A stretch of 64,000 nucleotides of DNA, from assembly GCA_023159155.1 (NCBI GenBank), contig JAJNNX010000056.1, forward strand, positions 62,001 to 126,000, given 5' to 3'. The notes under the pieces are model-generated. The model was given only the letters and a program-made list of their open reading frames with translations. It ran no database searches and was not told where the DNA came from. Position 1 is the first letter of the stretch. Each line of letters begins with the position of its first letter. The DNA comes from Ustulina deusta (Eukaryota > Ascomycota > Sordariomycetes > Xylariales > Xylariaceae). Shown piece after piece: positions 47,884 to 60,302 of this stretch. The translations under genes were made by a program, and so were the position numbers.

Positions 47884-50387
47884 TCAAGCACATATCTCGA
47901 GCTTGCTATGTAGTTCCATGCGATCCGTACTCCCCACCTTATTCACATGAGCAGAAGGCAGACGCTCAAATCCGCACACCAGACCGGTACCGTTGTTCCT
48001 TTTCACCCCAGCACTACAGTACACACCACGTTCACACGATCCCAGCGTCGTCAGTTCTCTAGAGACGGCGTTGTAGTCGCCTAAGAACTGATGAGCCCGG
48101 GCATCACTACCACTCATCATGCCATGCCCGAGAGTGACGCCCCAGACGCCACCGATGCGTATCGCATGGGCGTCGACGTCTCCATCGAGCTCAAGCAGCA
48201 CGGAGTAAACGGATCCCGAGTAGTCTTCCGTTGATTTTGCAACATCCGCGGGGAAAACCCACCCGGTCTCGTCGCCGTTCTCGTGCTCGGATCGGTCGAT
48301 TTTGATGGGGTGCCAGGGTGTGACCAGGAGGTTTCCAACACGGCACAGCGCAGCACCGCGAGATAACTGCGTCTCCAACAAGGCCCGAACGCGACGAGAC
48401 CCTAGCGGCGTCTGGACCGACATGCCCTGTCGTAGCATGCAGACCGGCACCTCGTTGCCCGCGGCGAGCAGAACAGGGCTCGTGGCAGCAAAGCACGGGT
48501 CGCTTCGGTTATTGAACCTTTCCATTGAGAAGTTGTCAGGCACCTGGGCCGCACGAGATCGGTTGGATGGCCGAGGAGCCGGGATGACGTTGAAGAGCTT
48601 GTCGAGGATGTCGCGGTGCTCCATGAAAAACGGGTTGCAGTTGTACATAAGAGGACCCGGGTCTTTGAATGAGTTGCAGCTGCGGTTTGACTAGGTCAGC
48701 GTTTGAATCTTCAGCTTCGGCGAGGGATCGTTGAAACGCACAGTTGCTTCTCATGAGCGTTCCACAAGCTAAAGAAGTAATGACGGCCCCAGCGATTGAA
48801 ATATTCCCGCTTCGAAAGCGCCTCGCTGATCTGGCCGTTGAGGTCCTCCATAAGCGATCTGTTGTGCTGGTCTTCGTGATGTTTAGCTGGGATGCTGTCG
48901 ATAGCTTGCTGGAGACGCATTCGATATTCATTCATATTTTCCTCGTAATCGTCGTCATACTCGAGATTCTTTATTGGGGCGAAGGATGAGAGCAGGTTGC
49001 AGATCATTGAACGGCTCTGGTGATACGCTATCTCAGACCGTGGGAGAGACGACGGCTCGAGCAAATCTTGGTTGGCAAAATTGACGTACTCCAGTGATTC
49101 CATCCGCGAATATGTAAGCTTTGCGCGAACCATTCTGTTCTCCCCGGATAGTCCATACGTGGTTTTTTGCCCTAGTTCGTTAACATTCTCCAAGTAGATG
49201 TCCCGAGATTGTCCATATTGTAGGTTGCCAAGCTGGATGGTTAGCTCTCTACTCCCAGCTCCTCCGTTTTGCTGCTCAGCAATAGACTTTCCCGTCGTCG
49301 ACTTTAAGAGCACACCTTCGGGAGCCGATATCTCTAGCGTACATCCCGTTGCATATGTAGTTATCAGATGTGCAACAGCATGAACAAATACAGTTCCCTA
49401 TGGCAGATATTAATAGTGAGAACAGAGAAACAGGAGGAGGAACACCTACGATCATGCCCGCGTCTGGAATGAACGCATAGTTCCCATTGCAGTTTTCCGC
49501 GATGGACTTGAGCAATCCCGATTTGATCTCATATCCGAAACCAAAGGTATTTATTGTCGCGGGTAGATGGCCCATGGTTCGAAGTTTTCTGACATAGCCT
49601 TGAGGTGGACACCTTTGCGCCTTGGTATTAGCATGTCATCCCTTGCCGGTAGGTTGCGTCAAGAACTTACATATGGTTTGGCTGCCCATCAGTGAGGACC
49701 ATTAGCGCTGGCACGCGACCACTCGAACCCCCATTCTCAAACAGCGCAAGGCCCTCCGTTATGCCGGCCCATAGATTCGTCGCGCCTTCCGGTTGCATGC
49801 CTTCGATCCTGGCTTCCGCTTGTGCTTTGCGAGCTGGTGTCATCGGCACAAGCTCCTGCACAACCTGTATAAGAACAAGGTAAGTCCGTCTGCCAAGTGT
49901 TACTCAGTTTCATCAGGATCTGTACCTTCGAATTATAACCGAAGGTCACAATCCCTAGCCTATCATGTTCGGTTAATGCCGACAAGATGGTTCGAGCAGC
50001 ATGCTTGGTAAGATCCAAAACTTCATTGTCGAGAGTTAGCATTTTTGCCTCCGACCTCGCCCAAGACTGAAAATCTGACGATTACTTACCAGTTAGACCG
50101 AAATGCTCTTTGGAGGCCGTCCCTTGTTGGCGATTCCCTGGGGCTGGGGCATCATCGGCCATGCTGAGTGAGACATCGATAACAAGGACGATGTCGCAAG
50201 GAACATGACCAAGGGCGAAACGCGATGGCCGGACGGGCGGCTGAACTCTCACCAGGACACCATCCTTGCTCTCGAGAGTGTGGATGCTCGTGACTGGATC
50301 GTCGCTAAACCTCCGCGCAGTAGTCGAGTTAACGGACTCGCTATCCGCATCTTCTGATGGGCGTGGGTTCAGGGGTTCGGTCCTCAT
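47884..50387 (-). CDS. vWA-Hint protein (von Willebrand factor A domain with C-terminal Hint domain)
   Basis: The start is ATG 50387. Exons inferred include 50387-50090, 50020-49926, 49864 to about 49671, about 49611-49450, about 49395-48770, and about 48690-47884. The joins restore GLTVLDLTKHAARTIL, VVQELVPMTP, HMCPPQGYVRKLR and LCSNRSCNSFKDPGPL. The vWA domain has MIDAS motif DVSLSM (about residue 74), the GATNLWAGI block and LTDGQPNH. A beta-rich middle follows, then the Hint module: Cys in DPCFAATSPVLLAAG (about 48490), MSVQTPLGSRRVRALL, and the T-x-x-H block LLVTPWHPIKI (about 48315). The C-terminal block is DAHAIRIGGVWGVTLGHG. Hint folds drive self-cleavage in hedgehog and inteins; these fungal vWA-Hint proteins are known as a family without a firm role. 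No signal peptide is evident. The gene appears intact, about 750 residues. Confidence 0.87.
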
Positions 50388-53187
50388 TCCGAATCTTGAG
50401 TCTGGGGTGTTTCCTGTAGCCCGTTCAGAAAAGAGTTAGTATCTTCAGCTGTTTAGTTGTAACAGCGATTAATCTCGTCGAAGGCGGGAATTTTATCAAG
50501 ATATGGTGCAAATTGCTTTGTTGATGTAGTTAGAGGGCAGCGTCGATGCAGATGTTATTGGGTTAGGTTAGAAAAGCTGGACAAAGAATCGCGACATGCT
50601 TATTTATAGACGAGGAGCAAAGTTCGCCTTCCGATAGAGAATGGATCACAGATTTCATGGCGAGGCAGACTGTATCTAGGGAATTTCTGAGGCATCGGCA
50701 TGGTGACTAGGCGGCCAAGACTACTAAGTTTCAAACTTAAGGAATTACCTATCTTGAACGGCGCAGCATGCATTAGTTACGGCATTCCTTACATTGAACA
50801 ATCATCTCAAGTCGTCCTAGTATGGTAGGCTGACTCAAGAAAGGGAACTCCTAGCTCCATGGGTGGGCCAGAGGTATCACAGATAGGTAACGGATGTCCT
50901 ATTGCTTGGGAGACCATGCTGTTCAGCAGACTGATAGCGGGCAGTATTTGTTCGCCTCGGACTGCTGCCGCGCCTCGACCATTGTTTGTGCCATACTTGT
51001 GACGGCGCACTGGTAACGCCATCTGGGGCAGTAGGGGGATACAAGGAATGTAGCGTTGTCTAGTGTAATAGGCTGTGCTGAACGCATCTTAGAGTCCCAC
51101 TTAGTGTTCCCAGGAACAAGCGCCTGATAGTTATAAAGAGCAGGAATAAGAAGGACAGCATCGAGACCCTGAATCTGATGCGATATTGGTAATGACGATG
51201 GCGGTGGTGATGGCGAAATCCTTTATCGATTTGCTAGACTAAATCAACACAAGACGTTGTGAAAAGGTTGTGAAAAGAAGCCCACATGTGATCGGATCGA
51301 GATGCGGGCGAGATGCGATCATCGCGATGGTGGAGAGAAAGCACTTGTGGGGAGGGATTCATCTTCCAATTGGTTACCCGTCATTTGGTTCCTCAAGCAT
51401 AGCCACTCTAAGCACTACATATGTGGATATTCTACAACTCACAGTATATGATGATGCCTACCTATACAAGGAAAGGGCATGTCTCGGACCAAAACGTCGG
51501 TCTGACGAGGCGCAAGGCTTCGAGAACAAACACGCCTGCTTACCCCAACTAGTGAATACCATTCGTGTACAAGGCACTTTATCGCGCTATCATAAGCACT
51601 CTTACACCTCGAAACGGTTGTCGCCCGTCGAAGTACGGACCCTGTCAAGAGAGTTCATCGGTATTCTGGATCCTCTGGCCAATGCCAAGAATTAGTACAA
51701 GTCAAGCTACACGATGAATCAATCAATCATTTTCGAGTAGTTGCTCTATTCAAATCTCTCAATATGTCGATGAAAACGCTGTGTTGGGCCCCTTTTCTGT
51801 CTGGGAAATCAGAAGAATCCCAGTGGCGGCTCCTTTGGTAAGGTAGCCAGCCCCTTTATGTTCATCTTCCCCTTCACCTGGGTTTAGACAGCCAACTAAC
51901 TCTGGCGCGGTTAGGTAGAATGACGTAGATGAGACAAAATTTTGATATACCTACCTCATGTTTCGAGCCACATTTTTGTGGGCGAACCGACTGGTTGATA
52001 CAAGTGAGTTGTAGTCGGTGCTGCCTAGGTCTACGAGGTTGCTCATCACACATACCTTCCACAAGATGAGATGTGGAGGCGTTGGGCAATAGAACAGTCA
52101 CGCGCAATATTTCCTTTTCCGGCTTATCAAGAAATGTTTATAGTTGCTCTTTTCAAAGTCATCAGGATTTACTAGCGGAACGGTATCTATCCGTAAAGAG
52201 AGCGGCAGCTCGGTGTTATGCATGCTCCTACAAGGGGGACCAGCTGACATGGCGGCAAGACTGGTTTCTTGTAAACGATGCCGAGAAAATCCATCCTTGC
52301 TATACTCTTGGACGTCGGCAACATACCAGAAACAAAGGTGTCCCGGACCTTGATACCCAACCCACAATTGCGCTTCCTCCATCGTGTCCATATCGCCTAC
52401 CTACGCGACCTCTTCGGGAAGCGAGAGACACGCAAGCTCTTCTGGCAGGCATCGAGCAATATTAAACGAAGGATCCGTCCTCTCCAACTCTCAGACCTTC
52501 CACTGATGAAACGTCCCTTGTTCGACTCGAGGCCAGCACGTGCGCGATAAAATGCATACTGGTGTAAGTGGATGGGCTAGGCGCTATGGCATGATGAACA
52601 GACCACCAGATTGAAACGAATGGGCCAACATTGAATTGTATGACCGCAGCCAGTTGGCCTATCTACTTGCGCACGAGACCGCTCAATTCGACCTTGGCAA
52701 CAAGCACCCATTTTGCGACACGTCGGATCCGACAGCCACCTCAGAACTCATCGGAGTAAGCAAAAAGTTGCCGAAAACCACAAATGATAATCGCATGCTA
52801 AATTGAAGGGAATATCAAGGGTATCTTAGCGCTATCGACTACAGATCGTGTGTTTTTTTCTTCGTACATCGTAACATACACAGAGCAGGGTTCCAGGAAT
52901 CCAAACGCCACATTTCACCGAGGTTTTGCTCTTCCCCCGCCAAATACACTGTCTGCCTTTTCGCTCGCGGCGTGAAACTCAATTCAGGGTCGCTACGTCA
53001 CTCGCACGAGGAAGGTGTTCCCAGCCGTAATTCTTTTTGTGGTCTCTTTTCAATCTCCCATGCCGCTGATGGCGCTTTGTCACTAAGCTCGAGTTAGCGC
53101 ACCTCGCTTGAGAAGATGGCGAAGATGACAAGCACTGACAAACATTTCGACTTTTGTGCATCCGTTGGGAGCGTCGACGAGGGCTAA
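50388..53187. other. Intergenic region, no gene supported
   Basis: The first 250 bp should be the vWA-Hint promoter, with a TATTTATA-like box near 50602. ORFs at 51270-51695 and 52073-52550 show no family features, carry no convincing splice or start context and overlap ORFs on the other strand. No RNA gene or repeat was recognised. Confidence 0.5.
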
Positions 53188-53283
53188 TTAAATGCACTTG
53201 GCACACTCCTCGTGCATGCACCACGAGCAGCTCGTGTTGATGACGAATACACCACCGCACTGGCAACAGTGGGAGGGATACAT
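53188..53283 (-). CDS. Cys/His-rich microprotein (31 residues), putative zinc-binding
   Basis: This minus-strand ORF reads M...HCCQCGG...SCSWCMHEECAKCI and ends in TAA at 53188-53190. The pattern C-C-x-C then C-x2-C-x-H-x2-C-x2-C is what I recognise from many small or multi-exon fungal proteins and suggests one zinc-binding knuckle pair. A TATA-like TATATATA lies about 225 bp upstream of the ATG (53509-53519), with an adenine- and CACC-rich stretch between, as in fungal 5' leaders. It may be a complete microprotein gene or the last exon of a longer gene whose upstream exons I could not find. Function is unknown. Confidence 0.45.
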   Translation of the reverse strand: MYPSHCCQCGGVFVINTSCSWCMHEECAKCI

Positions 53284-53508
53284 GGCTGACAGTCTGACAG
53301 TTGTCGTGGACGGACGGGAGGCGCTTCTTGAAGATGTTCAAATCCTTGGACAATGGTGGGAATACCGTGAAGTAGTAGTGTGGATTGATCTTTTATTTTG
53401 ATTTTTGGTGAATGATGCTCACTCTTCCCCCCAAGCGTCTGTTGCTGGCTATGTATTGGGAGTAAAGAAGGGAATACTATCGTGAGGAGCTAGACGATCT
53501 ATTCCTCG

Positions 53509-53519
53509 CTATATATATG
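53509..53519 (-). promoter_or_regulatory. TATA-like box upstream of the Cys/His microprotein ORF
   Basis: An alternating TATATATA word on minus lies about 225 bp upstream of the ATG at 53283. The position would fit a core promoter with a leader of about 190 nt. It supports transcription of the small ORF but is only a sequence match. Confidence 0.35.
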
Positions 53520-54531
53520 CCTCAATGTGTCGTAGGACGTGAGTGTTCGTATGTGGGTGTGGTCCCCCCACACACATCTGATTCCTCTTCCTTCGCCCAG
53601 AGTCAGTCACCATCGGATGTTCGGTTCGCCCAGGAAACGTTAGGGTGGGATAGTTGGTTGGCGTTGATTCCGCCCCCAGCGTGGGCTGTGGCTGTAGGGA
53701 GGCTGTATCTGGCCATGTATGTGCCTAGAGATCTGTACAGACTAGCGACGTTATGGTTGTACCATGCGTCAACCCACAGTTGGGAGAAGCCTAGTGACAG
53801 CCTAGTGAGGCGCTTACCGGCACCGCACTTGTCCAATCTTGGAAATCCTGCACCGAGGAAGGACGAAAAACGAAAGCTACCCCGCAGCCGCCACCCCGGT
53901 GAGCTGTTGCCATGGCGCCGCTTCGTGAATCACACGAATCACAGCTGCAGAAGCAAGAGTCTGGGGGAGGTGTCCGGCCGACTTGGCGAAGGCTTGAGTG
54001 TCCCTGCCTACCCTGATCCTCCACGAGTGCTTGATCTCTCCTTGTGATCCTACTGGCGGCTTTGCTTTTCTATTAGGCGATGAATACACCTCATCGAAAA
54101 TGTTATCAGGAGCATGCCTTGAGCTGGGCCGACCTCGCAGCCACTTATGGAGGGATGCAGAATAGAGCGCTTGAAGGAATGGCCTCGGCATTGTCTTCAT
54201 TGCAGATGGGCTGGAAGCTGAAGGCTGGATTAGTGATGCGGCAAGATGGAGGAAATGTCACTGTGAAAAGGACTCGGTTCGAGTAGAGTCCGAGCGAGAA
54301 GATTGACCCAATACCACGAGGAGTTCGGATGAGAGAGGTCAGGTGAGAGTCCCGACGCTCAGCTCGGAAGCGGCTGCTTCAAGCTGATTGACCAGGGCAC
54401 CCTGCGCGGAAGATGACAGCCATCGCAGCACTAGCTTTCGACAGCGATGTTCGGAAAGGAAGGCAACTTGGACGTGCCGTGCTGACCTAACTTAGGCCAT
54501 TTACAAAGGGATGGTCTACACTGCGCTCAGA

Positions 54532-54562
54532 GGTACCTAGTGCATAGTGTACACTAGGTACC
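54532..54562. repeat. 11-bp perfect inverted repeat with 9-nt spacer
   Basis: GGTACCTAGTG (54532-54542) and CACTAGGTACC (54552-54562) are exact reverse complements around the spacer CATAGTGTA. The structure could extrude as a hairpin. It has no neighbouring gene, so a terminator role is not supported. Confidence 0.9.
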
Positions 54563-57506
54563 CCGCGGGGAACTTACCTAGGTAGCGAATAACGGCGCTG
54601 GAGGTATGTTCGAGTCATTTCTTAGACGAGACATATGCGTACACTAAGGCGATGCGGATGAACATGCCACTCCCTGGGTCGGAACCTGGATACAAGCCAC
54701 AAACTTACGATCGCCCGAGCATTTCCACCCTCACCTGAATGGGCGGGTGCTGGCGGATAGGCGCTGATTACTCACGCCGGTGGGCAGGGCACTGTTGTGG
54801 AACATCATTCATGGCTAACACCTCATGCCAGGTGTGTAGCCTCTAGACACACTACAGTCGCATGCCGCATCGCTCCCGATTACGTGCGCATATGCTGGCA
54901 TAGCTCTGCATCGTACACAGGTATTGCAGTTTTACAAGCTATAGGTGAATCAATCTGAACTACACTACACTACTTCCTGTAGGTAGCGGGCAAAAATGCC
55001 TCCATGTGTGTACAACTGACTGCCTTTTTGGTCACATAGAGCCGCGTCGCCGACCATTGCAAGCCTGGACCGGGTTTGGGCGCACTTTACAAGGGGCCCA
55101 AGAGCATGGGCTTGAACCACCCGACCAGGCATGTGAAGTCTGATACGTAGTGTAGACTGTGTAGTAGGTATCAAACACGTTGTTGCACAGTATAGGAGTC
55201 TTGTTTGTATTGCCCTGGTGCTAATATGACCCTAGCAATTCAGAGCAGTAGAGGGATATTGTTGTCCGGCTGTTTTGGAGGATGTGTTGTGCTAATCACA
55301 AATACTTACAGTTGCACACTATCTTGAGCTCTAGGCTCTAGTGGAAGAAGAAGCAAAATATTTCATGCTGCAGAAATCTGGCTGGTGGATTGAGAATGCC
55401 AAGTTACCCTGCCGGGCCGGTTACGTGGTTACAGTAGAGAATGTAAGGTTAGCAGACCAAAGTGACATTCTTGCGAGCCGCAGAAATGGCAGAAACACGG
55501 TCACCAGATACTGAACCTATGACGACAACACATTACATGCGGTAGGCGTAGGTTTCGAGTTGTTATTCCTGACCGCCCAAGCTTAGTATACTACCCATTA
55601 GGCAGATAGATATATAATCCGCACTCAGACGACAGCGGCCCCTGTGTGGAACAACGCGAGTAAAAAATGGCAATGTCGTCATCTTCCGTAAACTTTGAGA
55701 TTACACGAGGTTGATCGCCTCCTCGGGTGGGCAGCTGTTCCCGAAGGAACGGGCAGACAACGTTGTGTTAATAAGACACACCTGAACTCAATACCATTAT
55801 GGAAGATGATGATGCGCTTCTTTTGGTCTGGCGCATTTGGGGACCACCTACCCATTCCACCCTGGCATATTAGAATTGCTATGATTATTATGCCAAGCTC
55901 AAGTGGCTCCGTTCGTTCGGGTCAAACGGGGCAAAGGAATTTTCTTTGCATGTTCGAATCCCATAAGGCCGATAGATCAACATTCTGAGTACCTAGTGTA
56001 GCGTGCTTGCTTCGTCTTTGGAGCTAAAGTCCAATTTAGGATCGGTGCAGTCGGGCCAGCCGGGAAGGGCGGGCTAGAATCTATCATCTCGATCTTGGCT
56101 TCAAAATTCGGTTCTTTAAGAATCTAGGGGCGCCAGGTGCCTGGCGTTAAGACTCGACGTGCTGTGATGTCTGTTAGCACACTACAGTATACCAATGTAG
56201 CGTAGTGTAAGTATGTATATGGTGACATTCTTTTCTTGATGGCAGACTGCATAGTAGAAATGAGAATGCATAATGTCGAATTGGCTCCCAAAGCGAACAA
56301 TCGACAAAGCGTTAAGATGAGATGGGCCCACATCCACCCGCTTTCACATTGATATTGTTTTCCCCATTCGTTATGGTGTTGGGACATACGTCAAGGGATA
56401 TTAATGTACCTGCCCCTGGGTACTTCTGTACGACTATCCAATCAGAGCTTTTGTCATGATGATAGAGCTGGTAGAGTACATTGGAAGGAGAGGCTCAAGG
56501 TCTAGATAGAATTGAGAAGACGATGCGGCAGTGGCAACATCGAAGAGGGCTAATACCTAGAAATGGTCCAAAAACAATTAACAAGCGAGCTGGCTGCGAG
56601 TGAGCTTGTGAGATGCCCCCACATCAACCCTTTTTTTTTTTTTCGTTCAGGGGTGCTGCAGGAGTTGCTGATCCGAGGTGTCTTTTGAGCTGTGGTCTAG
56701 TGATAGACTTGGTCAAGCGCCAGGAACAGAAGCATCATTGGCCCGCGGATTTGCAGGCTGATCCGAGATAATGGGACTTGCAGACTAATTGATACTAGGA
56801 TCACTGTGCATATTTTACACACACCCTAGCGGAAGCGGGGGGTGTGCGAGAAAGGAAGAGGGGACCCGCAGAAGATCTCTCTTCACCGTGAACACTGTAA
56901 GCACTGTGTTGTCTGCTCTGAGACACCGATGGCTCCTCATCGAGCCCCTGCACAATACTGTCTTGAACTTAAGTAGGTAGTGTAAGATAACTGAAGGATA
57001 AATATGACTGGTGCTGGTGTTGACTCAGCAAGTTGTATCTGTCATCTGGATACTGTCGTATACAATATATTCTATACACTACCTACTGTAAGTCGGACAT
57101 TTTCGCGTGTTGCATCTATGAGTCTGAAGCAGACCGGAGAGACTGCCGGGATTAGACATATGGTTTTATGATGAATCACGAGGAAGAGAGAAGAAAAGCA
57201 AAGCCGAAGTAAAGGGGAAGTACTCAAACAAAGGATAATTGGCGTATCAGCTCATCAACGACGTGATCAAACGACCTATGACGTCGCAAGGTCGCCTTTT
57301 GCTAGCCAAATGTTATTATTGCGGCAAACAAGAGCTACTGCTGTGTAACGAGTAACAGGGAGATAGATGGTTAGATAGGCATGTCTCGGGCAGATTTGAA
57401 GTTGGCTCAGTTTTGAGTACAGTAAGTACCTATTTATAATTAGGTAGGACAACCTTGAAGACGCCTAAAAGGAAGCCGATACAAGGCACCTAATACACGT
57501 GTCGAT

Positions 57507-57509
<3 letters not shown>

Positions 57510-57543
<34 letters not shown>
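57510..57543. repeat. Dinucleotide microsatellite (GA)n
   Basis: A nearly uninterrupted run of about 15 GA units lies in the gene-poor region. It is responsible for a false Leu/Ser-repeat ORF on minus. Confidence 0.95.
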
Positions 57544-60302
57544 GCAATATACATACCCATTAGGCATATTGTTGTCCGAGACCATATCACGGCCTCAGGT
57601 TTGCGACTATTACTGTACACTACTGTACGATGCGCCTGTGTAGGTAGGTATATGTAAGTGCTCCAAAGTTGGATATCTGTACTGCCAGATGAGGCCACCT
57701 ACACTACATACATTTAGTTATACTGATAGAAACCGGGGAGGTATTTATACTACCTATTGCCTAGGACCTAAGGTATAGTAGATATGTATGGAAGTTATAT
57801 TTGTATACTGTGTAATGTGTGGCTGGCTGTAGACATATAATGTACGATACCTACCTACATAGGTACGTAACGAAAAAAAAAAAAAGACCCAAAAACCGTC
57901 GGCTGCACATGGTTGACTGACAAGGACCAGCGGCAGATCGTCTCGGGGAGACTAGCCAACCACAGATTTGGGAATCATGTTTCCGTGGCGGTTGGTAATG
58001 ACACCTACCTATTCTATCTTTTCTTACGGTTCATCTGAAAGACTGTCTAGGTACCTTTAAGCCATAATTATTACTCCCTACTGAATGTGCATGGAGCAGA
58101 GCAGCCCTCTGCACCACATTGTAAACAGGACCTCACGATGGAGTTGCGTCCGAGTATACACTGCAGTGTCTCGGTCCTTCAGTGAAGGCCCTTCTCCCTT
58201 TTGTTTTACAGTAGTGTACCGCTAGATTACATACTACCCAGGTACTTTCCTTACACAGGAGATAGGTACTATCTATAGATTAGAATTTACTGCTTGTTGG
58301 CTTATATCTTCCGTCCCAGTCTGGTATACATATTAGGTAGTCTAAATCTACATGCAGTGAGGTAGGCACTTATCTAGTGTACCTAGGTAGTCGTGGCGTC
58401 TACCCGGTTTTGCAGTCGCCCCTATTTCTTTTTTGCCACACCCCCCTGCAGGGGAACATTTCGCCAAGGCACCAGTAGCGGTATACAGTATAATTTCATG
58501 GTATCCGGTGTCAACTTGGAACTGTGCACTACACTGCCTAGGACGATCAAACGCTCTCAGCAGGTAGTGTCCCGGTTGCACATGTAAGTGCGGAGGATAT
58601 TTACCTCTGTAGGTGTTTTGTAGGTAGTAGCGTCAGGTACCATGTGCGCTGCAGTTTTACCGTACTACCTAAATCCTAAGCTTTTTAGCGCAGACAAATA
58701 TATATACTTAGGTATGCTGTCTGTGCTAAGTACCTCTTAAGAGAGTAGAACACTGCTTCTATGCGTAGTAGTTCCGGTATCAGCACCGCTAGGCATCCTT
58801 TAGCTCAAGGTACCTGAGACAGCGATTCCAGATCCATGAGCACCTTCATTTCCCCCAAGGTAGGTGGTCAAGTAGTACTGTACCAGGTACGTGTGCTACC
58901 TATCGTCTGTACACGTACCTAGCACAGCAGGACTACTGCACAGCACAGGCTACACTAGACTAAGTTGGGTACACAAGTATTCGTCAACTGCTCCTGCGCT
59001 GGCTGGCATGTCCCTATCTTTCTCGTTTCCCTCTTTTTTTTCTCTCCATGTCGAGACCCGAGAATTTGCTCGTGGGCCATTCTTTGCTTGCTGTCTACTT
59101 ACCTACTGACATTCTTTTCGATAGCGTCTTCCTCGCCTCCTCCTGACTGTAGTCAATCCTTTCTAGCCTCAACGCACAACAACCCTCGAACCCGACCGCA
59201 CACCCACTGGCGAATCGAACCTTCGCTTGCCATTCACTCGTTTCCTTGCGTCAAGCCACTCGAAGTGCATCTATCGAAAGACCTCGCGTAGTATTATAGA
59301 GCAAGAGAGCAGCTCTCGAGAAGTAGTGTGAGGTGGATTACTGAATCAGTCTCCTTGGTCGCCCAACACGGAACCAACGAGAAGACAATTTCCCAATTCC
59401 TCTCCAGGTTGAATCCTAGACCTCAGCTGGTACCGCATCGGATCAGTGCATCTCATCTGCAGCCAGCCTACCGTGCAGGAACCGTTGACACCTTGTGCAA
59501 CACGACCGGGCCAAAACAAGCGCAATAAGAACGCCCGTCTGCTAATTGCGATATAAACCCCGACTTTATCTCATCTTGTCCTCAAAAGGATCCTATTTTT
59601 TCTCTTTTCTTCTCGTGAGTATGCTCCACTCAACCAACTCGTCGGTAGTCGGAAAAGGAATCCGCCCTCTGAATCCCTCGATTGTATGATCCCCTGCACA
59701 TTGCATTGCTTGGTCGTGCTGGCAAGACTTGCCTGGTTCTCCTCTATCTGTGAAACACACTCGGCACATAATCTGCACCGCATTCCTGGCTCAAGTGACG
59801 CTACCTTTTGGCACGACCTTAACGCACCGAAACATAAATGACGATCCCGTGAAAGCGGATCTGTTTGTCTTGTGCTGGCTCCGTCTTAATTGGGCCTCAA
59901 CGGTCATACTTGATCCCAGGTTGCCATATCCAGATCCCCTGTCACGACCCCCCTGGACCCCCTGAAGACCCCGGTCACTTCCACATATTTTGAAGATTAT
60001 ACTAACGGGTATTCCCCTTGCCGTATAGAAATACCACTGAGCCAGCTCCGACTACCTTGGACGGGCGTTCCGCCCCGAATTGGGACATCTGCTGTGAGAC
60101 CTGTGACCGACCGCCGCTTTTTTATCTTCTCGACACGTGAACTAGCTCGCCTCATTCGTTGCGCGTGCTCTTTCACTCAGTACCTACTTGATGGCGAGCT
60201 GTGCATCGTAACTCTCGATACATTTTAGCGATTTTCTCCACTTATTTGTGGCTTACCACAACTTTGAAAGATTGATACGCAATAGGATCAAAGAAGGACA
60301 CG

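Larger units (their letters stand above)
53520..60302. other. Gene-poor 6.8-kb region
   Basis: I support no gene here. The longest plus ORF (53517-54047, 176 codons) shows no domain pattern. The stretch has many TAGTGTA/TACACTA and GGTAGGTA/TACCTAGG words, a hairpin-forming inverted repeat (54532-54562), a T13 run (56631-56643), a (GA)n run (about 57510-57543) and an A13 run (57873-57885). The last 1.2 kb (59100-60302) is pyrimidine-rich and is probably the promoter and long 5' leader of the gene at 60303. Confidence 0.5.

Noticed and set aside
51270..51695. 141-codon plus ORF as a gene
   Set aside because: It shows no family pattern and is overlapped by a comparable minus ORF.
52073..52550. 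Overlapping plus and minus ORFs as genes
   Set aside because: Several frames are open on both strands at once, none with motif support; a GC-content effect is more likely.
53517..54047. 176-codon plus ORF as a gene
   Set aside because: It starts inside the TATA-like word, has no domain signature and is overlapped by minus ORFs of similar quality. It is worth a database search but unsupported here.
56690..56770. tRNA-like GTGGTCTAGTG word
   Set aside because: No cloverleaf pairing or T-loop GGTTCRANYCC box could be matched at the right distance.
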